This document shows positions 54,913 through 64,000 of a DNA stretch of 64,000 nt, in pieces. Made by a program: the position numbers and the translations under genes. Under the pieces are notes generated by a model. That model was not told the DNA's origin. It searched no databases and saw only the letters and a list, made by a program, of their open reading frames with translations. How positions within the stretch are numbered: position 1 is the first letter of the stretch; every line of letters starts with the position of its first letter. The DNA comes from Scenedesmus sp. ARA3 (Eukaryota > Chlorophyta > Chlorophyceae > Sphaeropleales > Scenedesmaceae), in the NCBI GenBank assembly GCA_004335835.1, contig RWJK01000996.1, positions 1-64,000 of the forward strand. Direction: 5' to 3'.

Positions 54913-57238
54913 TAGAACGACGACAAGTCAAACATGCAGCGTGCTCGCCAAACTGAAGCATGCGCGCGCAGCTGCGCATGCATCTCATCTCATGCACACA
55001 GTCAATGTGCATGTCGCCAGATGCAGGACACTCACTGCCTGTGCTGCAGGTTTTCATGCCGCGATCGACAATCACTGCCGTGACGGCACAACGCGCCGTA
55101 CACTGCACAGTGGCTGAGCTGCCATCCTGCAGGGCCGCAGCCACACTCCAGGTTGGATTTGTGCCTATGCATAGCTGAGAATGCCGAGCAACACAACCTG
55201 GATAACAGTTGCCGACACAAGCAGCAACAGCGAAACCACACTCATGTTCTGCCTCGTAGAGTGGTTTTGGTGCAGCAAGGTTTCAGCGCTGGCTGTGCCT
55301 TGCCCCAGATAGACACCACAGCCTGACTCTGCACCAAGTGTCGTACATAAACCACGCTGCAGTGCTGGTATGTTTCAAAACACTGGCAGGATAGGCACAG
55401 CAAGTGTATTCACTGTGCGTAGCAGGGTGATCAGCAGCAGCATAACTAGAAAACGTAGTGCGTAATGCTGCCACTGGTTCTTTGCCTGAGATTCTCGGAA
55501 CAAACAAGCTATCGCCCACAACATGCATGCCCCCCTATGAGCCTCTCGATGGCTCCTGACTGGGGTTCACCCACTATGAGCCTCTCGTTGGCTCCTGACT
55601 GGGGTTCCCACTCCTCGTTGAGTGGAGCATGTAATGTAATGTAATGTATGCATGCTACTGCTGGCCGAAGGGTGCTAAAAACCTCGGTGCTGCTCGCTGC
55701 GCAGCCTTGCTGCAGCCATTCTCTGCTTATCATACTCAACCACTTCCGCAGACATGTTCGTCCGTGGAGTGGTTGTTTATCAAACTGCATGCTGTTTTTG
55801 TGCTATGCCCAGGCCTGTCAAAGTGCCAGGGGACGGCACCACAACCAACACAATCACACAAACACGATGACAGGAGGGCAGCAGGAGACTCGGTGACAGG
55901 AAGCACTGGCGCCGCTGAGGCACCCGAGCCACACGATCAGCCCACTTCTTGACAGAGTACCCAACACATGATAGCAAGCAATTCAGCACCTCTTGATGGC
56001 GATGAAGCAAGCCGGCACCCCTTTGCATGGAGGGAACAGCACCATGTTGCAACCCGCAGCTTGACACACACCAAGAAAGAAAGGATTCAAGCCTAGAGAG
56101 TCACCACGCCGCATCTACCCACACCATCATATCTGACCACAACGTACACAAGCAGCAGCAGCAGCTGCAGCACCCAGCTCAAGGGCATGGGGACAAGTGC
56201 CTTGAGCTGCTGATTAATAGCACCCATTCTGCCGTAAACGGCAGCGTGGCTGCATCAAGGCCTGTGACGCCAGCACACCCCAAAAATGACAGCAGCTGTC
56301 GCTGCAACACAACCGTTGTGTTTGAGGGTGCTGCAAGCATCAACACAAGGCTGCACTGCAGCTTGTGATAAGGACACATGGTGTAGCACAGGAGCAAACG
56401 GCAAATGAGACGGTGCAGACGGGCCATATGCCTAGGCACCACAACGCAGGGACAACAATCCAGTTGCTTCAAAGGTTCCGGTGCATTGTTGGTTTGCTGC
56501 CAAGTGCGGTGTGTGTACGCAATAGCCACCTGCAGCAGCAGTGTGTGACCAGGACGATCGAGGTACCACTGGTGCTGAGCTGTTTTTCGGCAGCAGTGCC
56601 GTACGACTGCTCCGCGGCCAAACCTCCAGAAATGATGGTTTTTGAGGGGCACACTGAACGTGCTGGCAAGGCTGCAACAACTGCTGCTGCTGCTGCTGCT
56701 GACAAGCAGCAGCACACTCATGTGACATTCCAAAGGCAGCAGTGAGGCTGTGCCTATTTTGAGCGGCGACGCAATTCCAATAGCAACACAGTTCCAGTAG
56801 TATAATAATAGGTGAAACACAGGCGTTGAGCAAAGAGGTGCAACACACAAAGGAGCAGCAGCAGCAGCAGCAGTGGCGCAGCTGTGTGAACAGCAGCACA
56901 GCTGTGCTGCAGGACGCATGGTAAAGGACAAGGAAACCGCAATAATAATCATGGCTGGGCAATCAACGCCGCAGCCATGGACAGGAACCACGCAGGCTCT
57001 TGGCAGGCAGAGCAACACCCCGACACCACACATGTAACCCCTGACACAAGTGCAGCAGCAGCTCAACCTCCACACCAACGCGAAGGCATACCCTACGTAT
57101 CAAGGCCCCAGCACGCCTGCTGCAGCTGGGGCATGCAGTCCAGCAACATTATCCTGCCCACAACACCAAATAAACCCCTAAAACCCACTCCGAACCCATT
57201 CCACCCCATCCATATACCTCTTTCAAAACCATCCGCAG
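54913..57238. other. Intergenic region with a SINE/LINE-like tail
   Basis: No supported coding gene. It holds the repeat tail at 55548-55650 described separately and CAG runs at about 56150 and 56855. ORFs of up to 299 codons on the minus strand here are Cys/Leu-rich and splice-inconsistent. Confidence 0.5.
55548..55650 (+). mobile_element. SINE/LINE-like 3' end, copy 2
   Basis: Two 37-bp direct repeats (TATGAGCCTCTCG.TGGCTC, then CTGACTGGGGTTC) lead into GGGGTTCCCACTCCTC, GTTGAGTGGAGC and a TGTAATGTAATG tail. The last about 45 bp match the copy at 28394-28447 in reverse orientation, including the short stem-loop. Both translate to the same HYITLHAPLNEEWEP on the complementary strand, which reflects nucleotide identity and not a gene. 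Confidence 0.55.
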
Positions 57239-57687
57239 CTACGGTGCCCGTGCCGTGTCTTTGCACAGTCCCATGGGCACATTATCACGGTACACGCCCA
57301 GCTCCCGCACGGCCCAGTACATGTCCTTGCACTTGCACTTGGCTGGCGGCTCTGTCTGGAAGGAGCTGATCTTCAAGCCGCTCTCCTCATCCACCCAGCT
57401 GGGTATAAATTCAGGAGACTCCCACCTGCGGGACAGCACAGAATCAGCAGCAGCAGCAGCAGCAGCACCAGCAGTGTTGTAGCGCGTTAAGAAAAGCAAC
57501 AGCATAAATGGCCATACACCCTGCAAACGTACAACAAGCAAAGAAACACATCTCAGGGTCTCAGCAGCTGCTAGCCCAGCTGCGGCGAGGCAGCAGCATG
57601 CCAAAGGTCACACATGAACGGCTATACCAAGCTTGAATATGAATGCTACAAACACGCATATCTAGTTGTTTGCATATAAGCTGTAGG

Positions 57688-57732
<45 letters not shown>

Positions 57733-60700
57733 CACTTTGTGGTGCAGCCGCCAGCTCCAGGTGGATCGCACGAGAAGACAAACGTGCGCCTGCGAGGGTC
57801 GTTATATTTGCTTGTAACAAGTGTTATGTTCATCAGGTCCGGCAGCTTCCCGCCCTGCAGCATACACTCCGCAATAACATCTCCAACCTTGAACCCTCCA
57901 GGCCTGCTGCAAGTGGGTTGCTTCACGCTGGCTGGCGGCTGTGGCACCACCCACATGCGGCCTAGTGGCATCGGCCCGCGGTTCCAAAACCCGTGGTTTA
58001 GGCTGCAGACCTTGTGATTTCCGGATCCGGGCACTTTTGGCCTGAAGCAGCGGGAGGCGGGTGCCACGCCGGCTTTGCTGCGGGCAAAAGCCATTACCGA
58101 GCTGCCAGTTAGGCAGCAGGATAGCGGCACTGTTATCTCAAGGGTTCCTGTTACTGCTGCGGCAGGAGCAGCAGTCAGCTCCACAGTAGAAGCTGCACTG
58201 CCAGCAGCAGCTGTGGCGTTGGCGGACACTGCATCTGTTCCTACAGCTGCTGCTGCCATGGCAGGTGCGCTGTTGAGGGCGCTGACGCCGTTGCAAGTTG
58301 CAGCAATGGAGGCCTTCACGTTCCACTTGCCATTCACAAAGCCAAAGTTTCCCCCGCATGTGACGGTGAGCTTGCCGGTAGTCTCGCTGGACGCTGCAAG
58401 CAGTAAATAGTGAACAGAACACCGCAGCAGCAAGATTATGACCATCATTGTGCGTCTGATGACAGGAAGTTGACAGCATAATAAGTTGACTGAGTTAGGC
58501 GAGGCATCACTGCTGCTTCTACTTTGCTGTTCACCCTGCAACAGACTGGCCCACACCGCTGCTATACGTTGTGCTTTGCGCCTTTTCAGCCAGGTTTAGC
58601 AAAGCTGTGATATGCAGATATGTCTGAACAGCACGTGGCCGACCACCTTCCAGCGCCAAACACACTGCTGTGTGTCAAACATGTGTCTCAAACACACTGC
58701 TGTGTGTCAAACATGTGTCTCAAACATACTGCTGTGTGTCAAACATGTGTGTCAAACATACCACTGTGTGTCAAGCACACCACTGTGTGAGCAGCCACCC
58801 ACATTCCAGGGTCGACTTGCAGTCAGTCGACAGCGCCGCCAGCGTGCCAGGTGCCACCACCTGGCGCAGCAACGCAATCCTGCTGCTGCTGCCGCTCCTG
58901 CTATTATGTCGTACACAGCAGCCACTAATCCGTCACCATGATGGTGCTACAGCAGAACGCTATGCTGCCGTCACTCATCATCTAGTGCTGCTTCATGTAA
59001 ATACCACACGCAACTACCTCCCTCTCGGTATTCAAATACTTTGTACATCACAGCCACCCACCTTCCAATGTCGACTTGCAGTCAGTCGACAGCGCCGCCA
59101 GCGTGCCAGGTGCCACCACCTGCCCCAACGGCTTGATAGCAGCCACCTGTGCTCCATTGCCCGCATTGTCCACCCAGTACTCAAACTGCGCTGTTGCGGT
59201 TCGAGAACCCAAGCACACTGGCACAGGCTCCAGGTGCCTCAGGTTGACAATTGGCCTTGCTTTGACGCTGATGCGCGTGGTTACGGGTGTCGTGGCAAGC
59301 TCCTGTTTGCAGACTGACACTGCACCTTGCTCCATCAGGTAGGCTGCAAGGGTGATGTCGTAGGTGCCGGAGGCAAAGCCGGCAGCGTCGTTTGTGCTGC
59401 AGGTGACGGTTACGCCTGTTGTAGACAGCGGCAGTTAACAACAGCAACAGCAACAGCAGCAGCAGCAGCAGCAGCATCACAAGCAGTGGTGACGTCGTAG
59501 GTGCCCGAGGCAAAGCCAGCAGCGTCGTTTGTGCTGCAGGTGACGGTCACGCCTGTTGTACACAGCAGCGATTAGCAGCAGCGGCAGCAGCGGCAGCAGC
59601 AGCAGTGGTGAGGCCCGCAACAAGGTGTAAGGCAGAGTGCTGCGCCTGGTAAGCCGTGATCATGCAACACATGGGCAGCTGCTGCTGTGGTGCCAATTCT
59701 CTGCTCCCTCTGCTGCTGGCAGCAACCTTGCATTGCTGCCAAACCTGCATGCATGTTTTGCAACGCAGCAGCTGCTACCAGAGCGCCTGCCCAAGCCGGA
59801 GTATACTACATCCCACTTTGTCTGCAAATGGCACCTACCGGAGCCTCCCGCTCACCCACCTGCCCCCGACTCAGCAGCGCTGCACATGCTCCTGTCCTGG
59901 CCATTGACCGTCACAGTGTACCCCATCGCGAGCCCGCGCACGCTCTCGCTCTTCTCATACGGGAAGCTCAGCAAAAACTGCTTGCTGCCGAAGCACAGCT
60001 CGGCATCTTGCGCCTTGGTGAGCCGGATGCTTGGGGGCCCGATGACGACTGCGGTTGTGGAGATGCTTCTGAACACGCCACCGCAGCCAGGCATGCCGTT
60101 GTCGAAAACAGCTGTGACCTGCAGTGAATGCGGGCCCTCGCTGAAGGAGCCCTGGCAGGCCACAGCGACCACGCCAGACTGTGTGAAGCCGTCCATGGAG
60201 CGCTCCACTGTCATTTTGTTATTTTTGTAACGGGTACGACAGCGATGCCGGCAGCCAGGTGCGAGGGTCATTGCAGCAGTGACGGCAGCAGAACAGTATG
60301 CAGAACTGTCAGCGCATATGGGGTTTTTGGACTGATGCATGTCACTACTGCTGCTGCGGCTGCAGGGATGTCTCGGCCCCTCTCACCAGTTGCGTTACAG
60401 GTCAGCTGCTGCTGCTGCTGACACTTCTGCTGCCACTCCTGATGCTGATGGGCCTACACCACCCTAGGTTGCTTCTTGATTGCAGCGGCTCCTGCTGCCA
60501 TCCCTGCCGCTAACGTCTGTTGCTGCTACCGCAGCTGCTGATGCTGTGCTGCCTGCAGCCACTCACTCACAACCTCCGGCTCGCAGCTGCTGCTGCTGCT
60601 GCTGCGCTGGCTGCTAATGCTGCTGCTGCTGCTGTTCCTGCAGCCAATCACTCACAACCTCCGGCTCGCAGCAGCTGCTGCTGCTGCTGCTGCGCTGGCT

Positions 60701-62381
60701 CCTACTGCTCCTGCTGCTGCAACCATTGCTGCAAATTGGAACTCACCTACGACCTCCGGCTCGCAGCTGCTGGCCTCTCCATCAAAGAAAGTCTCAAAGG
60801 TGGGCGCAGTGTCGCCGTTGCCTGTCATGCTGGCTGTGTATGTGAGGTTGGTCACGATGCGGGTGCTGGAGCCGTCCAGGGAGCCCTGGCACTGGTCAGC
60901 CGGCTTCTGGGCTTCAATTGAGAGGCTGGGGGGCTGCTGGCAGGACACGTCGTCAGCAAGCACTCCTGCAGGAGGGACATGTTAACACACATGTGGATGT
61001 TAGTATGTGCATAAACGGCAGGCCAGCAAGCTACATATCATGTGCCTCAAGAGCAAAGAGAGAGGCTGGGGGGCTGCTGGCAGGACACATCGTCAGCAGT
61101 CACCCCTGCAGGAGGGACATGTTGACACACATGTGGGTGTTAGTGTGTGCAGGCATGCAAGGTAGATATCATGTGCTGGAGGCGAGAGGCTGGGATGCTG
61201 CTGGCAGGACACGTCGTCAGCAGTCACCCCTGCAGGAGGGGCACACACGTGTGGGTGTTAATGTATGCGGGCATGCAAGCTAGATATCATGTGCTTCAAG
61301 CGAGAGGTTGGACGGCTGCTGGCAGGACACGTCGTCAGCAATCACCCCTGCACTGCAGGAGGGGCACGTTTGTGTGCATGATGGTTAGGGCCTAATGGGG
61401 CATGCCTGATGTGTGCTGCGAGTGGCATGTGTCAGCAGCAGTGTGTGAGCAGCAGTGTGAGCAGCAGTGTGAGCAGCAGAGTGAGCAGCAGCGACAGCTG
61501 TGTAAGGCAGCTGCTGCAGGAGAGCATCTGCATGCATGCAAGCATCCATGCTGCATCTGTCGCATGTTATGCCGTGTGTTAGTGAGTGTGGCTGATATGA
61601 GAAGAAGATGACACAGTGCGATGATGTTGTGCACTGCAGAGGTGCACTGCATGCCTGTATACTTTCCCAGCGTAAGCTGCAGCACAGTGCAGCTGTGCTG
61701 CATGGCATGGCAGCGGCTCTCTGCACGCCAGTGCAATGCAGTGCAATGCTGCTGCACCGCCAATGGGCTATGCGAGCACAACCCGTGAGGCACGCCAGTG
61801 AGGAGCTGCACAATGATATACAATTGCATAGAGGCAACTGGCGGCCTTCCCTTTCCTAGCTGCTGCGGATGCAAAATACCAGCAGTGCTGCTGCTGCTGC
61901 CGCTGCTGCTGCTGCTGCTGCTGATGTGGCCAAGCCTCAGCAGCACTTCACAGCAGATGCTGCAGCTCGCGCTGCCTTCACCTTAGTTGCATACACCACA
62001 ACCAAACGTGCATATGCAAGGGTGTAGGACCCTACCAGAACTACCCACAATGCTGTGGTGCCACGTACCTGGCAAGGTGGCATACGTCAGGAGCAGGAAT
62101 ACCAGCTGCAGCACTACGCTGTATTTTCGTAGACTGTGCACGCCGATCTTTTGCTGCTGTCGCTTCGGCCTGGGCTGGTTGCTGCACGGAGTTTCAACAG
62201 CCTGCGTGGGGCAGCGGCAGGCGCGCCCAGCAGCAGACGTGGCCGCTGCATAACCATCTCCAGTGCCCATTGAAGTTTTATTTAACTTTGTGGTGTCCAC
62301 TGGCTTTGCTAAGCGGCTCAGCGCACGAACGCTCTCTCCAGGAGCTGCAACAGCCGCTTCAGACCGCCGCTGTAATGCCAA
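57239..62381 (-). CDS. Signal-anchor protein with repeated disulfide-type beta modules, 692 aa, six exons
   Basis: Exons 62381-62069, 60965-60747, 60207-59860, 59415-59062, 58393-57736, 57425-57239; every phase matches. Residues 1-86 are polar and basic near the end (RPKRQQQK); 87-104 (KYSVVLQLVFLLLTY) form a single membrane segment, so a type II or signal-anchor topology with the rest outside is likely. The outside part repeats a pattern of Gly, V-x-V-x-C, Phe, Gly, aromatic, hydrophobic (VVAVACQGSFSEGPHSLQV; VTVTCSTNDAAGFASGTYD; LTVTCGGNFGFVNGKWNV), suggesting at least three Ig-like sandwiches with paired cysteines. An Ala-rich spacer at about 380-420 and a Cys/Lys pair near the end (AKCKCKDMYW) follow. 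Family unknown; a cell-wall or surface role is only an inference. Adjoining introns hold junction copies. Confidence 0.72.
57686..57730. repeat. (CTG)n microsatellite
   Basis: About 14 CTG units on the plus strand, immediately downstream of the minus-strand donor at 57736, so CAG in the gene's sense. This is the opposite polarity to most intronic triplets in the window. Confidence 0.9.
58657..58800. repeat. 32-bp intronic minisatellite
   Basis: CAAACACACTGCTGTGTGTC begins at 58657, 58689 and 58721, a 32-bp period, with decayed units to about 58800. It ends exactly at a donor-side copy of the exon end at 59062 (copy boundary about 58803). Confidence 0.88.
59340..59560 (-). repeat. Acceptor-side copy of exon 59062-59415
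   Basis: The exon start coding GVTVTCSTNDAAGFASGTYD has a second copy at about 59490-59555 that keeps both the acceptor (caacag) and the reading frame for 23 codons, differing by a few bases. A sense-strand CTG run lies between the two. Confidence 0.85.
60540..60790 (-). repeat. Donor-side copies of exon 60747-60965
   Basis: The exon end coding SSCEPEVV with its donor is present at 60747 and again near 60650 and 60565 (plus-strand word ACAACCTCCGGCTCGCAGC). Each copy is preceded by CAG triplets in the gene's sense. All keep a gtgagt donor. Confidence 0.82.
60920..61360 (-). repeat. Four-copy acceptor-side array
   Basis: The exon start coding GVLADDVSCQQPPSLS (acceptor ctcctgcag at 60965) has copies with boundaries at 61105, 61229 and 61347, steps of 140, 124 and 118 bp. 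The unit also carries intron sequence (GGACATGTT.ACACACATGTGG). Confidence 0.9.
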
Positions 62382-63294
62382 AAGATCAAAAATGTAATAG
62401 CTTGCAAGATGCTATCTGGTTGCAGCGATGTAGGCTACTTGCTGGTCGACTTCTATGGTTGGTCTGAGTTGCATGTTCAACGTTCGCAGATATCAAGAGT
62501 TGAGTTCACACGCTATACATAGAGAACGCATCTGCACGATCAGCAGGCTATGCTCGCCCTACTGCTCATGCTGCATTCACCTGTGAAGTTAGGTGTGCAG
62601 AACACCACGAACAGTTCTTGCGTAATGCGCGGCGACCCTTCGTGTTCGTTGAGCTTGAGCACAACCAGACCGTGACAAACTTTAAGAATACATGCATGTT
62701 GTATGTTTGTGCATGTCTCCCCTCAAACCGTCAGGTCAGACCTACCACGCCCCCTGCACGCGTTTGGACAGGATTGGCTGGCCTTCTCACGGCCAATCGA
62801 ACGTAAATCTTGCCAGATAACGCATTACAGCTGCTGCTGCCTGTTTCTGGAAAGGCAGTACACTTCTATTGTGCAGGGCTGGCAGCAGATGCCATCTGGG
62901 TGGCATGCACTGCACCTTGCCACAGCCTTAAAATGCCGCAATAGCACGGGTTCTCCTGTAATTGTTTCTGCAACCCCAACCCAGCTGACCCCACCAGGTT
63001 TCGGCCCACACACCAAATACAGCACGGAGCATGCCGGTGACCCAGCAACACACCGTGACATAAAAAATTGGTTACCTTACACATGCTTCGAGACAACATC
63101 CCATACCACATCCTACACCTGGACACGCAGCAGCAGCGGTGCGCAACCAGCGCTGACACCTTGCCACATGCTTGACCTGTAATCACTGCTTCGGCACTAG
63201 CTCTCTGCCAGCAGCACGACACAAGCTTGAAGGTGCGTAAATTTGCACTTTTCATGCTAGATTGTCCATCTTTACGACACACAGTAACAAACTG
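62382..63294. other. Intergenic region between two minus-strand genes
   Basis: No supported gene. TGTAA on the minus strand (TTACA at 63077-63081) lies about 215 bases beyond the stop at 63295 and may be the poly(A) signal of the gene to the right. Confidence 0.45.
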
Positions 63295-63996
63295 TCACTG
63301 GTGCACTTGAGGGGGCCTGTCAGCCAGGTACAGCCAGCCAGACTTGAGGCACAGCACTGCACGCTGGCGGCCCCACACATCTGCGCCCACCACCATAGCG
63401 GGCTGCCCAGACAGGCCCAGCTGCGCTAAACCCCGCAACCCCGCAACGCCAAACCGCGAAGGCGGTGACAGCAGCAGCGAACCTGAGCTGCTGCTGCTGC
63501 TGGTGGTGCTGGTTGCAGTTGCTGCTGCCGCAGCTGCAAGCCTCGCATGGCCTAACACCAGCTTCACAGCACTGGCAGCCACCTGATGCTGCTGCACCCG
63601 CAGCGGACTGTATCCACTGCCGTTGCTGCTGCTGCTGCTGCTGCTGCCACGGCCTCCCTTAGCGCTCTGTGGGCTACGAAATGGTTGCACATTGCCTTCC
63701 AGCCAGCCGCCGATGCTGCTGCTGCTGCTGCTGCTGCCTGTCCCCAATCCGCCTGGCAGCGATATCTTTGGTGGCTGCCGGTTCAGAGCATCAAGATGGC
63801 TGCTGCTGCTGCTGCTGCTGCTGCTGTGGCCGCTGACATGCAGTCCGTGCTGCTGCTGTTGCTGGTGACTGTGGTGATGCTCAGCCACCTGGGCGCTGCT
63901 GCTGCTGCTGCCGCTGCCGCTGCCAGGCAGCTTAGGCCGCTGTAGCAGCAGCTCAGCATCTGGCAGCACCTCAATATTGCCAAAGTAGCCATACAT
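63295..63996 (-). CDS. 3' part of an unidentified Ser-rich protein (runs off the right edge)
   Basis: An open frame of 233 codons ending in a stop at 63295. The first ATG is four bases from the window edge, so the true start or upstream exons probably lie outside. About 150 residues are Ser/Gln/His runs encoded by CAG/AGC triplets. Ordered parts are the first 25 residues (GYFGNIEVLPDAELLLQRP) and the last 70 (AVKLVLGHARL; RFGVAGLRGLAQLGL; VWGRQRAVLCLKSGWLYLAD). The final segment resembles the strand pattern of a PH-like or beta-propeller fold, but I cannot assign it. Confidence 0.5.
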   Translation of the reverse strand: MYGYFGNIEVLPDAELLLQRPKLPGSGSGSSSSSAQVAEHHHSHQQQQQHGLHVSGHSSSSSSSSSHLDALNRQPPKISLPGGLGTGSSSSSSSIGGWLEGNVQPFRSPQSAKGGRGSSSSSSSNGSGYSPLRVQQHQVAASAVKLVLGHARLAAAAAATATSTTSSSSSSGSLLLSPPSRFGVAGLRGLAQLGLSGQPAMVVGADVWGRQRAVLCLKSGWLYLADRPPQVHQ

Positions 63997-64000
63997 GTTG

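Noticed and set aside
56179..57078. 299-codon minus-strand ORF
   Set aside because: Cys/Leu-rich with no ordered segment, outside the chained gene, and other frames are equally open; no support as a gene.

Overview
The window looks like nuclear DNA of a chlorophycean green alga, probably volvocalean (a Haematococcus/Volvox-type genome is my guess; the species is not identifiable). The signs are GC-rich coding sequence, many short exons with GT-AG introns, pervasive CAG/CTG triplets giving poly-Ala/Gln/Ser tracts, TGTAA-type polyadenylation signals, an algal TKL-like protein kinase and a Ty3/Gypsy-class retrotransposon. There is no operon structure and no CRISPR, rRNA or tRNA gene that I can support. 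Gene models were built by hand by chaining open segments through splice sites of matching phase; UTRs are not placed.

Layout. 1-15.5 kb: one large minus-strand gene (17 exons chained in phase, at least 1489 codons, running off or unresolved at the left edge) for an unidentified coiled-coil/low-complexity protein. 16.3-22.4 kb: a divergent plus-strand protein kinase with a roughly 450-residue insertion between DFG and APE and a C-terminal CaaX-like CVIC. 22.4-29.5 kb: gene-poor, with a 64-bp satellite holding an assembly gap and a short-interspersed-element-like tail. 29.5-35.1 kb: minus-strand unknown gene (about 553 aa) with three terminal-exon copies. 35.2-37.1 kb: two small plus-strand ORFs separated by one base (TGA-G-ATG). 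37.8-39.3 and 42.5-44.0 kb: two tandem bZIP-like genes with almost identical leucine-zipper exons. 46.87-54.91 kb: an 8-kb Gypsy-class element (gag, protease, RT, RNase H, PHD finger, integrase) with an odd repeat layout. 57.2-62.4 kb: a six-exon minus-strand signal-anchor protein with repeated disulfide-type beta modules. 63.3-64 kb: the 3' part of another minus-strand gene.

The most striking theme is not a single gene. In all four long multi-exon genes the splice junctions are the centres of small tandem duplications (about 100-140 bp per step). Upstream of an exon lie extra copies of 'intron end + exon start'; downstream lie extra copies of 'exon end + intron start'. Many copies keep a usable AG or GT. 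CTG repeats on the sense strand commonly lie just upstream of the acceptor. This looks like a junction-centred mode of intron growth that also supplies decoy or alternative splice sites. The two bZIP genes and the intronless retrotransposon do not show it.
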